Positions 7,123 to 7,723 of a stretch of 7,723 nt of DNA are shown here, piece after piece. The notes under the pieces are model-generated. The model made no database searches, was not told the DNA's origin, and saw only the letters and a program-made list of their open reading frames with translations. The translations under genes were made by a program, and so were the position numbers. Source of the DNA: Kordiimonadaceae bacterium (GTDB lineage: Bacteria; Pseudomonadota; Alphaproteobacteria; Sphingomonadales; Kordiimonadaceae); contig JABABO010000038.1 in assembly GCA_014238195.1 (NCBI GenBank), positions 1 through 7,723 of the forward strand, in the 5' to 3' direction. The stretch's first letter is position 1. Each line of letters begins with the position of its first letter.

Positions 7123-7402
7123 AACGCTTGCGGTCACAGTTACCAAAGACGGTGATCCTTTTTTGTCTGGTGACTTTGAAGTGGAAGACCCAGACTATAA
7201 AACCGTACTGGAATTATTAACAGAGGTTTCCATGACGCATAAAGATGCAGCAGGCATGCTCGCGGGTTATATGCATGCCCGCGATGCTGGAGATATCACC
7301 GAAGATATGGGAAAACTCGCCATGATCGCCGCCGTTTATGTTCTGCATCAAGGGGATAGCAGCATTATAATTCCGCTAGAAGATAAATTCGGCAATCCAT
7401 AA
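7115..7402 (+). CDS. Small conserved-looking protein of unknown function overlapping lysK
   Basis: The 95-residue product is not recognised. The preferred start is the ATG at 7115, which overlaps the lysK stop in ATGTCTAG (8-base overlap), an arrangement typical of translational coupling. The frame extends upstream inside lysK to an ATG at 7076, but those 13 extra residues (very basic) would be an additional overlap without support. The protein is acidic, has no signal peptide or membrane helix, and contains no cysteine. It begins with a probable beta strand (LAVTVTKDGD), then an acidic stretch DFEVEDPDY (19-27), and several likely helices including TVLELLTEVSMTHKDAAGML and the KLAMIAAVYVLHQ segment. 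It ends with a short strand rich in isoleucine (SSIIIPLEDKF). Because lysK reads straight into it, it is probably made alongside the synthetase, but nothing visible shows a role in tRNA charging. That it is a real gene rests on the overlap geometry and plausible protein-like composition. Confidence 0.7.
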   Translation: MSRTLAVTVTKDGDPFLSGDFEVEDPDYKTVLELLTEVSMTHKDAAGMLAGYMHARDAGDITEDMGKLAMIAAVYVLHQGDSSIIIPLEDKFGNP

Positions 7403-7445
7403 GCATATTCCTAAAATTCCCTAAAATATTAGGCATTTAATGCTT
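7401..7445. terminator. Weak hairpin region between the convergent 95-residue gene and grpE
   Basis: AAGCAT at 7401-7406 can pair with ATGCTT at 7440-7445, and inside it CCTAA (7420-7424) pairs with TTAGG (7429-7433) around AATA. A GCATTTAATGC palindrome lies at 7433-7443. The sequence CCTAAAAT occurs twice, 10 bases apart (7410-7417 and 7420-7427). The gap is only 53 bases between converging genes, so a bidirectional transcript end is expected here, but no T-run follows on either strand and the stems are AT-rich. Treat it as a candidate only. Confidence 0.3.
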
Positions 7446-7455
7446 GTGTCGACGA

Positions 7456-7723
7456 TCATGCTTCGGTGTCTATTTTGGCAGGGCCAGAGCCTTTTACAAC
7501 ACCCACCATAGCTGGACGCAACAAACGATCTTTAATCACATACCCCGGTGCCACAACTTGCATAATTGTTCCATTGGGGCTATCATCTGTCGGAATTTCA
7601 AACATCGCTTGATGCAATTTATGATCAAATTTATCACCTTCGTTTGGTTTTATGAGGGTAATGCCATGGGTGTTAAAATTTTTCAAAAGCTCCCGCTCGG
7701 TCATTTCCACGCCTTCGATCAAC
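7456..7723 (-). CDS. grpE: GrpE nucleotide exchange factor, C-terminal part (5' end outside window)
   Basis: GrpE is the cytoplasmic partner of the Hsp70 chaperone DnaK and releases its ADP. Only about the last 89 codons are in the window. They begin in the end of the long helical region ([15 protein letters not shown]) and cover the C-terminal beta domain that contacts DnaK. The family signature is easy to see: [24 protein letters not shown], then [20 protein letters not shown], including the PGY..(K)(D)R.LRPA.V core. The tail after the signature is short ([12 protein letters not shown]) and ends at a TGA at 7456-7458. The codon at 7720-7722 is TTG (leucine), internal to the gene, so no start is visible here. 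In many Alphaproteobacteria grpE follows hrcA; that neighbour, if present, lies beyond the right edge. Confidence 0.95.
   Translation of the reverse strand, partial: LIEGVEMTERELLKNFNTHGITLIKPNEGDKFDHKLHQAMFEIPTDDSPNGTIMQVVAPGYVIKDRLLRPAMVGVVKGSGPAKIDTEA

Noticed and set aside
1..7723. Mobile element, defence system, CRISPR array or RNA gene
   Set aside because: No transposase, integrase, terminal repeats, regular repeat-spacer pattern, tRNA-like cloverleaf or rRNA segment was seen; all long coding regions are housekeeping families with intact key motifs.

Overview
The window looks like a stretch of ordinary chromosome from an alphaproteobacterium of moderate GC content. The main pointers are a class I (archaeal-type) lysyl-tRNA synthetase, which is usual in Alphaproteobacteria; a long DinG-type helicase of about 940 residues with the N-terminal region familiar from that class; a small TerB-like protein; and a TrkH subunit. 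No genus can be named from the sequence alone. Six genes are supported, and two of them run off the window: trkH lacks its 5' end at the left edge and grpE lacks its N-terminus at the right edge.

Layout. Positions 1-1861 (+) hold the last 338 residues of TrkH, a potassium channel-like subunit. One base after its stop comes a 280-residue exported TPR-like protein of unknown role, so the two are probably co-transcribed. They converge, across 95 bases containing a perfect AT-rich 12-bp inverted repeat, on a minus-strand pair: a 137-residue TerB-like protein (1957-2370) and, 120 bases upstream of it, a DinG/XPD-type Fe-S helicase (2491-5319). The helicase is divergent from lysK (5524-7122, +) across about 200 bases. 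That gap holds two inverted copies of a 10-mer and a pair of overlapping hairpins that cannot form together. lysK overlaps by 8 bases an unrecognised 95-residue gene (7115-7402). Across 53 bases with a weak hairpin lies the 3' end of grpE on the minus strand.

Functionally this is housekeeping content: potassium uptake, DNA repair helicase, tRNA charging and a chaperone cofactor. Three small or poorly characterised genes are attached to these core genes. I see no transposase, integrase, toxin-antitoxin pair, CRISPR array, tRNA, rRNA or defence-island signature. I found no convincing new multi-gene system. The points most worth a second look are the divergent helicase/lysK regulatory region, the overlapping 95-residue gene after lysK, and the exported protein coupled to trkH.
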